Positions 1-11,150 of a stretch of DNA of 53,702 nt are shown here, in pieces (position 1 is the stretch's first letter; every line of letters starts with the position of its first letter). The notes under the pieces were generated by a model. The model had not been told where the DNA came from and ran no database searches. It saw only the letters and a list, made by a program, of their open reading frames with translations. Position numbers and translations under genes: made by a program. Source of the stretch: Parachlorella kessleri (Eukaryota; Chlorophyta; Trebouxiophyceae; Chlorellales; Chlorellaceae); assembly GCA_001598975.1 (NCBI GenBank), contig BBXU01000031.1, forward strand, positions 1-53,702, given 5' to 3'.

Positions 1-394
1 TGATGTGGAGGGCCACTTGAAGTTGCGGCTGTGTAATGGGCCAACATGCGGCGGCCCCTGCGGTGCCTGGGGCCCAGTCGGGCACCTCCAGGCGACCCGG
101 GGTTCGGCTAAGTGGGGCTTGGCTGTCGACGCTATTTACAAGATCACCTCCTTGCGCACTGGGGAAGCCACATGCTCTGAGACATTTGTGCCAGCGCCAG
201 TACCCCGCTGTGTGTTGGATCCATAGGCAATCGCAGCTGCCTATGCACCACTGCTCCTCCGGCTGGCGTGGCGCTGGAACCCTCCCCGCCCACCCTTTCT
301 CAACTACAGGGGGGCGGCACTATGCGCCTCAACCCATGCGCCCCCCCTGCCTCACCTACCTTGTTTTTCATTCCTTCTTTCTCTCTTGCCGCAG
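1..394 (+). other. Aconitase intron, no exon recognised
   Basis: This stretch lies upstream of the first aconitase exon that I can place. It ends in a pyrimidine-rich tract and a CAG acceptor at 392-394. I found no aconitase-like peptide in any plus-strand frame, so the preceding exon, which should carry the first iron-sulfur cysteine, probably lies outside the window. Confidence 0.6.
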
Positions 395-3263
395 GTTGGC
401 GGCACCGTGCTGTCCAACTCGTGCGGGCCGTGCATCGGCCAGTGGCGTCGCACTGAGGTGCAGAAGGGCACCCCCAACTCCATCATCACCTCCTTCAACC
501 GCAACTTTGCCGCGCGCAATGACGCCAACCCCGCCACCCACGCCTTTGTGACGTCCCCGGAGATCGTCACCGCCTTTGCCATCGCGGGGGACCTGACCTT
601 CAACCCCGAGAAGGACACCCTGGTCAGTCAGCCAGCACCGCCCGCCCGCCTGCCTGCCAGTCAGCACGAGCACCACTAAAAAGCCTGTAATCTTCATGAG
701 AAAACTTGTACATTTGTCCTGCCCCCTGGCCCTCGCCTATAATGGGCAAGGTTATGGTTCAAGCCTGGTTGGCAGCGAGGTCTTGACAGCCAGTCGCAGC
801 ACAGCGGAACAGGGCTTGTGCTTCCAAGGATTGACTGATGCCTTACCTGTGTCTTGTTTCTGACGCCTGTTCGCCCTCCTGCAGGTGGGTGCTGATGGCA
901 AGGAGATCATGCTGGAGCCTCCCAGCGGCGACGAGCTGCCGCAGCGCGGCTACGACCCGGGCGAGGAGACCTACCAGGCCCCCGCCGGCGCCCAGGCCAA
1001 CGTGGTGGTGGACCCCGCCTCGCAGCGCCTGCAGATCCTCACGCCCTTTGACAAGTGGAACGGCAAGGACCTGGAGGTGCGTAGCTGGCTGCCTGGCAGG
1101 CGGCGGGTGGCTGGCTGGTGGCTGGGTGTTAGGAGTGTTGGGGAGGTGGTCTGCAAGTCTGTTCGGGCAGTGACAGGGGGGTCCATAGCGGGGAGGGAGG
1201 CCGCCAGCCAAAGCTGCAGCCGGAGTCGGAGTCGCCTGGGGCCATGCAAAGGAAGGGGCGGCGGGTATAGTGTCTCACAACCCGAGGAGCGCTGCCAGGT
1301 AGAGATGCTGTGGGCCAAGGCCTTGTAGGGGTGGGGAGGGCAGGAAGGGGTGTGGCTCGGTGTGGGCGGATGCAGTGTGTTGTGACTCTCCTTCCTAGCC
1401 TGGGTTCATCTAGCCTTGGGTATCTCTCACACATGGCTCTCGCTGGGTCCTTTGATTTCCCTGCGCCTCCCGTCATGTCGTCATTATGTTGCTGTTCCTC
1501 CCCCGCAGGACGCGCTGGTGCTGATCAAGGTGAAGGGCAAGTGCACGACCGACCACATCTCCATGGCGGGCCCGTGGCTCAAGTACCGCGGCCACCTGGA
1601 CAACATCTCCAACAACATGCTCATCGGCGCCCTCAACTCCGAGAACGGCAAGGTCAATTCAATCAAGAACCAGCTCACAGGTGCGCAGGCGTGGGCGGCA
1701 CGGTGCCGTGTCAGGGTCTCGCTCATTGTGTGTGTGTCTGTGTGCGCTCGGGTGCCTTAGCAACAAACTCGCCATGTCTACTTGGGCAGCAAACACATGG
1801 GCAGCCTGCTCTTTTCATTTTCAGATACTAACTTTACCTGGGAGCCTGTCTCTGGCGCACAGATGGTTGCATGTGCAATACTCCCTGCACTCGAGAGTGT
1901 GTTTCTGGCTGGCGGTGTGAGTGGTACGTGGCACCTGGACGCAGTGGCCTTGTGCCGAATGTTGCTGCCCGTGTGTGTCTTTGCTGGTTCCAGGGGAGTA
2001 CGGCGCTGTGCCCGACGTGGCGCGTGCCTACAAGGCCGCTGGCAAGCCATGGGTGGTCATCGGTGACGAGAACTACGGTAGGCAAGACTGGAAGGGCACC
2101 GCAGGTCATGGCGTGCTGCTAGCCTTTCTGCCAAGCGTGACTGGCGCACAGTTGAGCCTGCTGGCCGACGTGCTCAATGAAGTGGTCCTACTGTTTCCTT
2201 GGGTCATGGGAGGCAGGTTGCGTCATTGCGGTATGTACCTCGGGAGCACCACCTGCCCATCAGGAGCTGTCCCACAGCATCCTGCCAAGTTGCATCATCC
2301 TTTCTCCACTGGTCGGCGGTGCATGACGTGGCTGGCCGCAGGTGAGGGCTCGTCCCGCGAGCACGCTGCGCTGGAGCCGCGCCACCTGGGCGCGCGCGCC
2401 GTGGTTGTCAAGTCGTTTGCGCGCATCCACGAGACCAACCTGAAGAAGCAGGGCCTCCTGCCACTCACCTTTGCCGACCCTGCTGACTACGACAAGGTGC
2501 GCTGCGCATGCTGTGCCAACCGTCAAACGCCTAGTTGGCTTGGACGGCTTGCCATTTGTCTGCTCTCACAACTTGGGATCTCTATGCCCCACCTGCTGTT
2601 GTATGAGATTAAAAAGGTAATGCTGCTGGCTCAGCCCCCCCTGGTGGCCTGGTCAGGCACCGACCGAGTCGTCCTTATCGCCTGCCTGCCTGTGCTGGTT
2701 GGTCTACCACCGCTGCAGGTGGGTCCCTTTGACAAGATCGCCATCAAGGGCCTGACCAGCTTTGCGCCCGGCAAGCCGCTGACGCTGGAGGGCACGCGGC
2801 CAGACGGCTCGACCTACTCCTTCCAGGTCAACCACACCTTCAACCAGAACCAGTAAGTGGTGGCCCCCCAATGCAGCGGTGCTCAGTTGTACAAGTGTAA
2901 CAGTGCAAGCGGCACACTTTAAGGCACAGTGATAGGGTTTGTAAGTCAGACCCAAAGATTGCCGTTGTTGGCTCATTAAGGGGCATAGCCGATCTGGTTG
3001 TAGTCTAGGGGTTCATGCAAGTTTAGGAATGTGGATGCTTTTTATGGGGCTCTTTTTCTCTGCTGGCATTAGCTTCCGAACTGTCGCCTGCATCAACGTG
3101 GTGATTCAGGACCGTGCTACTACGTCAGCTTGCACTCTGGCATTACAGCCAGTAGCTGCTCCTAGCCAAGACGACCTTCAACTTCCGTTGCGCTTGCAGG
3201 ATCAACTGGTTTAAGCACGGCTCTGCCCTCAACGCGATGAAGGCTGCCCACGAGGGCGCATAG
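395..3263 (+). CDS. ACO: Aconitate hydratase, mitochondrial type (3' exons, partial)
   Basis: Aconitase interconverts citrate and isocitrate in the TCA cycle using a [4Fe-4S] cluster. Seven exons fit one frame: 395-622, 885-1076, 1509-1680, 1994-2077, 2342-2496, 2719-2852 and 3200-3263 (TAG stop), giving the last 342 residues, somewhat under half of the usual length of about 780. The first exon has [11 protein letters not shown], with two of the three cluster cysteines; the third should lie upstream of the window. Later exons hold [23 protein letters not shown] and the substrate-binding [17 protein letters not shown], all typical of the mitochondrial (ACO2-like) rather than the cytosolic IRP-type subfamily. 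The C-terminus [13 protein letters not shown] is also family-typical. All introns are GT-AG; the first donor is GTCAGT. Nothing looks damaged. The N-terminus and any transit peptide are outside the window. Confidence 0.95.
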
Positions 3264-4459
3264 AGGCTAGGAAGCAGGCTGCTGCTGCTGGTCGGGCAGC
3301 GGCTGCCAGCAGTGACGCTGAACGTCCTTTCTGGTGGTGGCCGGGCCCAGCTAGCGTTTGTGGAGGAGCAGCAGAAGGGCCGTGAGGGGGGGAGCGCCGG
3401 GCGACCTGGCTTTGAGGGCCTTGCCTGGGGCCGCCTCCCATGGCCGTGGTGGCTGCCGGGGCTTCCTGGGTGCTTGTCTGTCTGCGTGGCGGCGGGAGGA
3501 GGTGTAAAGAGTTGTGTGGTAGTGCTGGTCTGTGGAAACCTGGGATGGAGAGTTACTAGCGCTGCCAAGGCTACATGCCAGCCCTGGCGTGGGGTTGATG
3601 TTGTGGTGCCGGCGGCGGTGGGCGCTGGCAGTGCAAACGTTTTTGCTCATGAATATACATGGTCCGCTTGTGGTAGTGTGGTTGTGATCACCCTGTATTG
3701 TTTCCTAGTCGGTGATTGTGAACACCCTCTCTGTGTCTGGCCCCTGGATGGTTGGCATCCAGTCTGCGCAATGTGATGCCACGGCATGCTTTTACAGCAA
3801 CTGACCTGCTTGCTCGCTTAGTTTTGCGTTGGCTTGTGGGCATATGCTGTTGGATTGGACAGGGTTTTGATGAATGATATAGATTATACTTACCAAGCTC
3901 GAGACACCCATGTCAGTATATAAGAAGCTGTGAGGGAAGTGCGGTTGCAGCCGGCGCAGGCTCCACTTCCCTCTGGGGACTCCGGAACATGGACTGCTCA
4001 AGCAGCCATGGCTTCTCATCATGGTACTGGTTGGTGTACAGCATCTGCTGCAATGCTGGCTGGTGCGGGTCGCTGTATAGCTGCATAGAAGGCCCTTGTG
4101 GCCTGCTTGGTTTACGACTGCTCACCTCATTGACCGCCTACCCCAGCACTAGCCCTTTCCATGTCAGCCTTCCACTGACGAGCAAGACATACCATTACGA
4201 AGGATGTTTCGCAAGTATAAGAAGCGGCGCCTGCAAGCTACACAAGCTTACTCCCAATGCGACAAGAAGGCAGCCCTAGGACAGCATTATGAAGAACAGC
4301 ATTGGTAATACCAACATGCATCGCTGGCGACCCATTCCGCCAGCTGGGGACCCACAGGGTTCAGGCGGAGAACTGTGAATTGTGGTCTGAGACTCTCTTC
4401 CCACCAAGCAGAAGCCAGTTGCAGCGCAGTAGGATCTTGCACGCAGTCACGAGAGATAT
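3264..4459. other. Aconitase 3' UTR and intergenic DNA
   Basis: The first few hundred bases are probably the aconitase 3' UTR. Beyond that I see no splice-consistent coding exon on either strand. A minus-strand open stretch (3913-4125) gives a Gln/Pro-rich peptide but has no recognisable family or partner exon. The homology shared by the MYND repeat units begins near 4460. Confidence 0.5.
3503..3507 (+). terminator. Candidate polyadenylation signal TGTAA for aconitase
   Basis: A TGTAA lies 240 bases after the aconitase stop. TGTAA is the usual polyadenylation signal in chlorophyte nuclear genes. The motif is short, so chance occurrence is possible. Confidence 0.4.
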
Positions 4460-4514
4460 GTGATGCCAACCAGCTTGGCTGTCCTGCCTCCTGCCGAACC
4501 GTGCTCATGCACAG

Positions 4515-6439
4515 CTATACAGTCTGCCCCTTGGTGGGCTGCTGGTTGGCTTTGCACTCAGCCTTGTGCCGCGACCAGTCCGCCTTCTGGCAGCTGCGGC
4601 TGCAAGGCAGGAGGGCAAAGTCACAGCTGGAAGTTTTGCTATCATGGAAGTCACCCAGTCTGCTTTCATTATATTGATAATATGATAAAGGCGCTGCTCA
4701 TGACAATGCAAGGCTTGCACCTTCCAGCTGTCAGCTCTTGAGCCTTGCGGATCTATTTACTGGGTGGAGTATGCCGTCCTACCACTATGTTCGGTCTGCG
4801 GCCAGGACTGCGGCTGTGACCCACACCACATAACACCTGACCTCAGTCAACCCACCTGCAGTACTGCACTTGCTTGCAGCCACCGCAGAGCTGCAGGTGG
4901 GCCGCTGGGGTCCCACAGCCAGTGCACCTGCCGTAAATGCTCGGCTGGGCAGCAGACTTCGCCTGCCTGGCTCCCTGGGCTCGGACTAGCCCCACCTCCG
5001 CCAGATCTGGTGGCTGCCAGCGGTCACCCAGCTGCTGCTGCGCTTTTAGCCAAGGCTTCCAGGCCAGCGCTCGCTGTTGCCCGGCCTTTAGCCCAGCTAG
5101 CCACTGCCCAGGCAGCACTCCCAGGCAGCGCGTGTGCGCCTGCCTGGCCTGCTTCAGCCAGGTCAAGAAGGCGCTGGGAGGGGCCACCGTCTCCGCTGCA
5201 TCCAAGCCGGCCAAGCTGCCCCACGCTTGCCCAGGCGCCTTTGCCAACCTCGCAGCATACCACCCATACACTTGCGCACATGCCGCCAGCTCGTAGCCGC
5301 AGTGCCCTGCCACAAAGTTGCTGCCTTGCTGCTGTGCCCTCTCAAGCAGCTCCCTGACCTGCTTGACTTTACTCACTATCCCAACTGAGCAGCCGCGGTC
5401 GCGGTGTGCCGTCACGATTGAGCAGAACTGTAACCAGAGCTGGTCTGCAGCCAACCTGGGAAGTAGTTGTGCCGTAGCCCTGAAGCAAGGAGGCAGTTTA
5501 TCCGGATTGACGGTCAGAGGCGTGCTCACAGATACTGCCTTGTGATGCTGGTGCCTGCAGGTGAGAAAACCTCACTGACACCAATGGCAGGTCTGCATAC
5601 GACAGCTACCAGTACGCTTCCTGCAAGCAGACAGTAGACGCGCAAGCTCACATAATGTTTAAAACATGGTGCATGAAGCAGACCAAAAAATGTCTTCCAT
5701 GCCTCCAAACGCACACATTGAGCAAGCCTCCAAGGCACTAGCAAAGGTAAGTTATGCTAGTATTGCCAACGCCTGAGACCCACCTGAAGGCCAAGTCAAC
5801 TTCATCAGGCATGCTCTTGTCCCCACTGACTGCCAGGTCTTCACAGTCCTTGCACCCCAACAACACAAAACGTGTCAGCAGCTGTTCATAACTGAGCAAG
5901 CTGCTCGGAAGGTCTGCCTGCAGCTGCTCCAACTCCTGGCGCAGGCGTGCTGCCACCGCTGGGCGCTGCATTTTCTCGATCACTCTGTTGAACACAGGCA
6001 GCAGCCTTCTTATGGGAGCCACTCCCGCGCCAAGTGTTGATGCGCCCGCCGCCACCAAGAGCAGTGTCCCAATGCTGAAGTCAGAGTCAAGCAGCTCCAT
6101 GATGCGCTTGCCAACGTCGCCAACGACCATGAAGCGCTCGCCAGTGTCGCCAGCGACCTGGACCTCTGTAACATTTGCTGCTGAGCACAGGCGACCCCAG
6201 GTAGCCAGCTGGACACCAGGGCGGTAAAAGAATGGCGCGATGCTCAGGACGTGCGACCTGATGAGCTTGAGGTCACACAGGGCCTGCTGCTTGCGTGTCA
6301 AGCGGCGGCTCTGTCCTTCCCTGGCTACCTCTTGCTGCAGCTGGCAGGCCCCTATGAAGGCCGCAACCTCGGGGCTGCGCTGGCTCGGTGACAGTTTCAT
6401 GGCGGCCGCCAGGCGCTCCTCTATGAAGGTATCCTCCAT
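4515..6439 (-). CDS. MYND zinc-finger protein, array copy 1
   Basis: Three exons read on the minus strand: 6439-5784, 5479-4856 and 4599-4515, giving 454 residues. The C-terminus is a complete MYND finger with ligands C404, C407, C417, C420, C426, C430, H438 and C442, in the order CTGC, CGGC, YCSRSCQKADW, HKAEC. MYND fingers usually bind proline-rich partners and often act in transcriptional repression or chaperone and methyltransferase complexes. Residues 1-400 are Leu/Ala/Gln-rich and probably helical, and I do not recognise a family. I placed the first acceptor at CTTCAG|GGCTAC because it is shared by all four copies and keeps phase; the second intron splits the finger after C426. The ATG (MEDTFIEERLA) is shared with copies 3 and 4. 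Residues around 130-150 contain a doubled 10-residue motif (VAGDTGERFM, then VVGDVGKRIM). Function is unknown. Confidence 0.85.
6104..6163 (-). repeat. 30-bp in-frame direct repeat in MYND copy 1
   Basis: Two adjacent 30-bp copies start at 6104 and 6134 on the plus strand (GCGCTTGCC... and GCGCTCGCC...). They encode two successive versions of a V-x-G-D-x-G-x-R-x-M motif. Copy 3 has the same doubling at 12745-12804, while copies 2 and 4 have a single motif. Confidence 0.8.
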
Positions 6440-7874
6440 GCTGCAAGGGGCACTGCGGCCACAGCGTTCCCAGCTGAGGGCCGTCTTTGGTCTAGCGGTA
6501 CACCTGAAGAGGCAGTGGTGGGACAACCCTTTCCAGTTAAGCTGGGGCTGCACCAAGAATTCCTTGCTTTGGCCAGTTGGTTGCCATGCATGGGGTGCGG
6601 GCTGTCGAGTCGGTCTGGGCTCAGGTGAGCAAGGTCTCCACGGCCTACCTGAAGGTGTTGAGACTCAGACGCGTGCTCGTTTTGTAGGGGTCTGAACACT
6701 TGGTCGTCCTATTCAATGAGAGCCAGTGGCTGCTGTAGGGCACAGGGTGTAGGGCACAGGTCAGTGAGTAAAAGGTTTGGCTCCGGCCTTGTCCTTTTGC
6801 ATGGTTAGAACATGAGTGATGCAGCCCGCCTTTATAGTGATCTGGCGTAGACCACAACTCGCGTTTAGCAAGTTGTGTTGCCAGGAGTGAGGTGGTTGTA
6901 TGGAACAAGAATGGCTCTGACTGCCGTGGCCCACGGGGATACAGCTATATCCCAGCTGCAGCCCAGCTGCCATTAGCCACAGCTCATAAGCTCAGCTCGA
7001 GCTGATCAGCATCCCCTAAGGCCCACCTGGCATGCCACAACATGTAGGTGACCAAAGCACCACTGACTGCTCGAGTGAATCCAAGCGCACTTGGGCTCTA
7101 TGCCTTGCATGCTGATGTACTTGCAATTGTCGAGCATGTTGCTCTTAGGACCTAGCCCAACTTGGTCCGGTATCTTTAGTAAGTGGCTGGTCGTCCGATC
7201 AGAGTTGTAGGTGAACTGTAGTGACAGGGGGCAATGCAGTTATGCTCTGGGGCTTGCCTGAGTCGAGTTGGCCCAGCATATAAGTGCTCCTATGCTACAG
7301 TTGTCATGGACGTCTACATGGACCCACATGACGCCATGCTAGCTGTCAAAGGCTCTCCACGGCTTCTGTTCTACACAAAGGCAATTAGTTTGGCGTAGAA
7401 CCATGTGATCTGGCAGTGCCATGCCCACAAACTGCAAGGCATGTGGGGTGCTAGGCCCTGAACGTATCTGCCCCTGCCACCTAACACGTGTTAATGGACC
7501 CCTGGGAAGCTGAGTGCCTGAGAACGAGCAAATGGCCTCCAGCTCTTTAGACTTACACTGCGCTTGCCAAGAGCCTTGCAACCAAGCACTGTCCGACTTC
7601 CAACTTGGCTTGAGTCAATGTCAGTCACTGAGTGACTTGACACACGTCAGTCAAGCGAACAACTAGCAGAGTCTTCGAACAGCAAGGGCAAGGTGTACAT
7701 GGGGCGCTGTACTGGTTGCTGGTAGCTCTTGGAGGTAATTTCTGTTCCAATCTCCCTTAACACGAAACAAGGCCCAGTAAGTTTACTATATGAATGAAGT
7801 TACGCCACATGACACCGGTGTAGACAACAGTGGCTTGGCTTTCCTGCTTCGTGCCTATCTTGCCTCATGCACAG
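6440..7874. other. Array spacer 1 (upstream of copy 1)
   Basis: This 1.4-kb spacer should hold the 5' UTR and promoter of copy 1 and the 3' UTR of copy 2. It matches the other spacers over long stretches, including a block at about 7301-7344 centred on GGACGTCTACATGGACC. The open frames in it are not conserved between units, so I see no gene here. Confidence 0.6.
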
Positions 7875-9726
7875 CTACACACCTTGCCCCTTGGTGCGCT
7901 GCTGGTTTGCTTTGCACTCACTCTTGTGCTGCGCCCAGTCCGCCTTCTGGCAGCTGCGGCTGCAAGGCAGGAGGGCAAAGTCACAGGTGGAGGTAATGCT
8001 ATCATATTCTTCACCCAGTCTGCTTGCAGTAAAATTTGGCAATGCTGATGACAATGGAATGCTTCTAAGCTTTACGCACCTGTTTACTGAGTGGAAGATG
8101 CCGCCTGACCAGGATATTCGGTCTGCATACTGCGACCAACCACACCATGCAAGCGTTGCCACACACCCGACCGCAAACACTCACCTGCAATATTGCACGT
8201 GCTTGCAGCCCCCACAGAGCCGCAGGTGGGCCGCTGGGGTCCCGCAGCCAATGCACCTACTGCGTATGGACCGCTCGGCAGCCTCCTTTGCCAACCTGAC
8301 TTCCTGGGCTTGGATGAGCTCCACCTCCGCCACATTTGGTGGCTGCCAGCGGTCACCCTGCTGCTGCTGCGCTTTTAGCCAAGGCTTCCAGGCCAGCGCT
8401 GCCTCTTGCTTAGCCTTGAGCCCAGCTAGCCACTGTCCGGGCAGCACTGCCAGGCAACGCCTGTGCGCCTGCCTGGCCTGCTTTAGCCAGGTCATGAAGG
8501 CGCTGGGAGGGGCCACCTTCTCCGCTGCATCCGAGCCGCCCAAGTTGCCCCACGCTTGCCCAGGCGCCAACCTCCAAGCATACCACCCATACTCGTCCGC
8601 CCATGCCGCCAGCATGTAGCCGCAGTGCCCTGCCACAAAGTCACGTCCCTGCTGCTGTGCCCGCTCAAGCAGGTCCCTGACCTGCTTCACTTTACTCACT
8701 ATCCCAACTGTGCAGCCGCGGTAGCACCCTGCTGATGAGATTGCGCAGAGCTGTAACCAGAGCTGGTCTGGAGCAAACCTGGGAAGTAGCTGTGCCGTAG
8801 CCCTGAAGCACAGAGCCAGTTCATCTGGATTTGATGATCAGTGGCGAGCAGATAATACCCGTTAAGCTGGTGATTGCAGGTGAGGGACCCTCACTGTCCC
8901 CCAATGTCAGGTCTGAGGAAGGCAGTCACCGTTACGCTTCCTGTAAGCACACAGTGGGCGCTCAAGCCTACATAGTGTTATACATGGTGCATGAAGCAGA
9001 CCAAACAATGTCTTCTCATCCTCCAGACGCCCACATTGAGCAAGTCATCAAGACACTAGCATAAGTGACTTATGCCAGTATTGCCAACGCCGGAGACCCA
9101 CCTGAAGGCCGAGTCCACATCATCAGCCATGCTCTTGTCCCCACTGTTCACCAGGTCCCGACAGTCCTTGAACCCCAACATCACAAAAGCTGCCAGCAGC
9201 TGTTCGTAGCTCAGCAAGCTGCTCGGAGAGTCTGCCTGCAGCTGCTCCAATTCTAGCCCCAGACGTGCCTCCACCGCTGGAAGCTGCATTTTCTCGACCA
9301 CTCTGTTGAACACAGGCAGCAGCCGTCGTAAGTGAGCCATTCCCACGCCGAGTGATGATGCACCCGCCGCCACCATGAGTAGTGTCCCAAGGCTGAAATC
9401 AGCGTCAAGCAGCTCCATGATGCGCTTGCCAGCATCGCCAACGACCTTGCTGTCTGTTACATTTGCCACGGAGCACAGGCGGCCCCAGGTAGCCAGCTGG
9501 ACACCAGGGCGGTAGCACAATGGCGCGATGCTCAGGATGTGTGACCTGACGAACTTGAGGTCTTGCAAGGCCTGCTGCTTGCGCGTGGGGCGGCGGCTCT
9601 GTCCTTCCCTGGCGACCTCCTGCTGCAGCTGGCAGGCCTCTATGAAGGCCGCAACCTCGGGGCTGCGCTGGCTGGGTGACAACTTGATGGCGGCCGCCAG
9701 GCGCTCCTCTATGAAGGTATCTCCAT
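7875..9726 (-). pseudogene. MYND zinc-finger gene, array copy 2, frameshifted near the start
   Basis: The exons match the other copies: 9726-9102, 8802-8185 and 7959-7875. Exons 2 and 3 are open and encode an intact MYND finger (CIGC, CGGC, YCSRSCQKADW, HKSEC). The ATG at 9726 reads ATGGAGATACC where the others read ATGGAGGATACC. One base is missing, so this ATG is out of frame with the rest of exon 1 and the first exon is 625 bases, not 3n+2. The open frame itself continues upstream only to a non-ATG codon (TTG at 9733). The next in-frame methionine is deep in exon 1 (KRIMELL). The gene is therefore either a recent pseudogene, started at a non-AUG codon, or carries a sequencing error. It has the single form of the 10-residue motif. 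Confidence 0.7.
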
Positions 9727-11150
9727 GCTGCAAAGGGCACTGCGGCTGCAGCGTCCTCAGCTGAGGGCCGTCGGCCTAGAGATATACCTGGAGAGGCAGT
9801 AGTGGGGCAACCCTTTGCAGTTGAGCTGGGGCTGCACCAGAGGTGTCTTGCTTTGGCCAATTACAACAATTGGTAGCCATGCATGGGGTGCAGGCTGTCC
9901 AGTAGGTCTGGGCTCAGCTGAGCAAGGGTCTCCACGGCAGGTTTGTCTTGAACTCGGACCTACCTGAAGGTGCTGAGGCTCAGACGCGTGCTCGTAACAT
10001 AGTGGTCTGAACACTTGGTCATCCTATGCAATGAGAGCCAGTGGCGGGTTTAGGGCACAGGGTACAGGGCATAAGGTAGTGAGGAAAAGGCTCAGTTCCG
10101 TCCTTTTCTTTTTGCCTGGTTCAGACGCAAATAGTGCAGCCCGCCTTAGTAGTTATCTGGCGTAAACCACAACTCGCTTGTGTTGCCATGCGTGAGGTGG
10201 TTGTATGGAACAAGGATTGCTCTGGTTGCCGTGGCCCACGGGGATAAAGCCCACCTGCCATATGGCATTAATTATAATGCATTAGCCACAGCTTAGCATT
10301 TCCTAAGGCCCCACCTGGCACACCACAAGGTGACCCAAGCACCACAGAGTGCTCGAGTGCAATGCAAGCGCACATGGGCTCTATGCCTTGCATGCTGATG
10401 TACCTGTCATGCATGTTGTTCTTAGGATCTAGCCCAACTTGGTCCATCATATTAGTAGGTGGCTGGTTGTCCAAATAGAGTTGTAGGTGAATTGTAGTGA
10501 CAGCGGGCAATGCAGTTATGCTCTGGAGCTTGCCTGAGTCGAGTTGACCCAGTATACAAGTGTTGCTATGCAACAGTTGTCAGGACGTCCACATGGACCC
10601 ACATGACGCTATGCTAGCTATGGAGGACTCTCCACGGCTTCTGTTGTTGCCAAAGGCACTTAGTTTGGCGTAGACCCATGTGATTTGGCAGTGCCATGCC
10701 CACAAACTGCAAGGCCTGTGGCGTGCTAGGCCCTGAACCTACCTGCCCATGCATATGCCACCTAGCCCATGTTCATGGACCCCTGCAGGCACTCAGCTTC
10801 CCAGCTGGGAAGCTGAGTGCCTAAGATCGGGCAAGAGAGCCTTCAGCTATTCGACTTACAATGCTTTAGTGGGGAGCCCTACCAACCACTGTCTGACTTC
10901 CAAGGTCAATTACTGAGTGACTTGACACAAAGCAGTCAAGCCCACAACTACCAGAGTCTTCAAACAGCAAGGGCAAGGTGTGCATGAATCTGCTGTACTC
11001 GTTGCTGGCAGCTCTTGGACATGATTTTCAAGCCAGTTTTCCTTCCCACCAATTAAAGCCCAGTAGGTTTTCAAACGTACGCCACGAGAAATGTATGAAT
11101 ACAAATATGGCTTGGCTTTCCTGCCTCCTGCCCAACTTGCTCATGCACAG
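9727..11150. other. Array spacer 2 (upstream of copy 2)
   Basis: This spacer is homologous to spacer 1 and contains the shared block at about 10575-10619. It also has a 36-bp palindrome, described separately, that the other spacers lack. No conserved open frame was found. Confidence 0.6.
10787..10822. repeat. Perfect 36-bp palindrome
   Basis: The left half is AGGCACTCAGCTTCCCAG and the right half is its exact reverse complement, with no loop. The other spacers hold only the right-hand arm (GGGAAGCTGAGTGCC near 7505 and 14018, and a diverged form near 17117). The left arm therefore looks like a local inverted duplication specific to this unit. Confidence 0.9.

Noticed and set aside
3913..4125. 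Minus-strand Gln/Pro-rich 70-residue frame
   Set aside because: It looks somewhat protein-like but has no family, no neighbouring exon in phase and no conserved partner, so I did not call it a gene.
4764..5357. Plus-strand open frames opposite the MYND exons, which recur in all units
   Set aside because: They recur only because the opposite strand is duplicated and conserved. The minus-strand frame has the MYND finger and consistent splicing.
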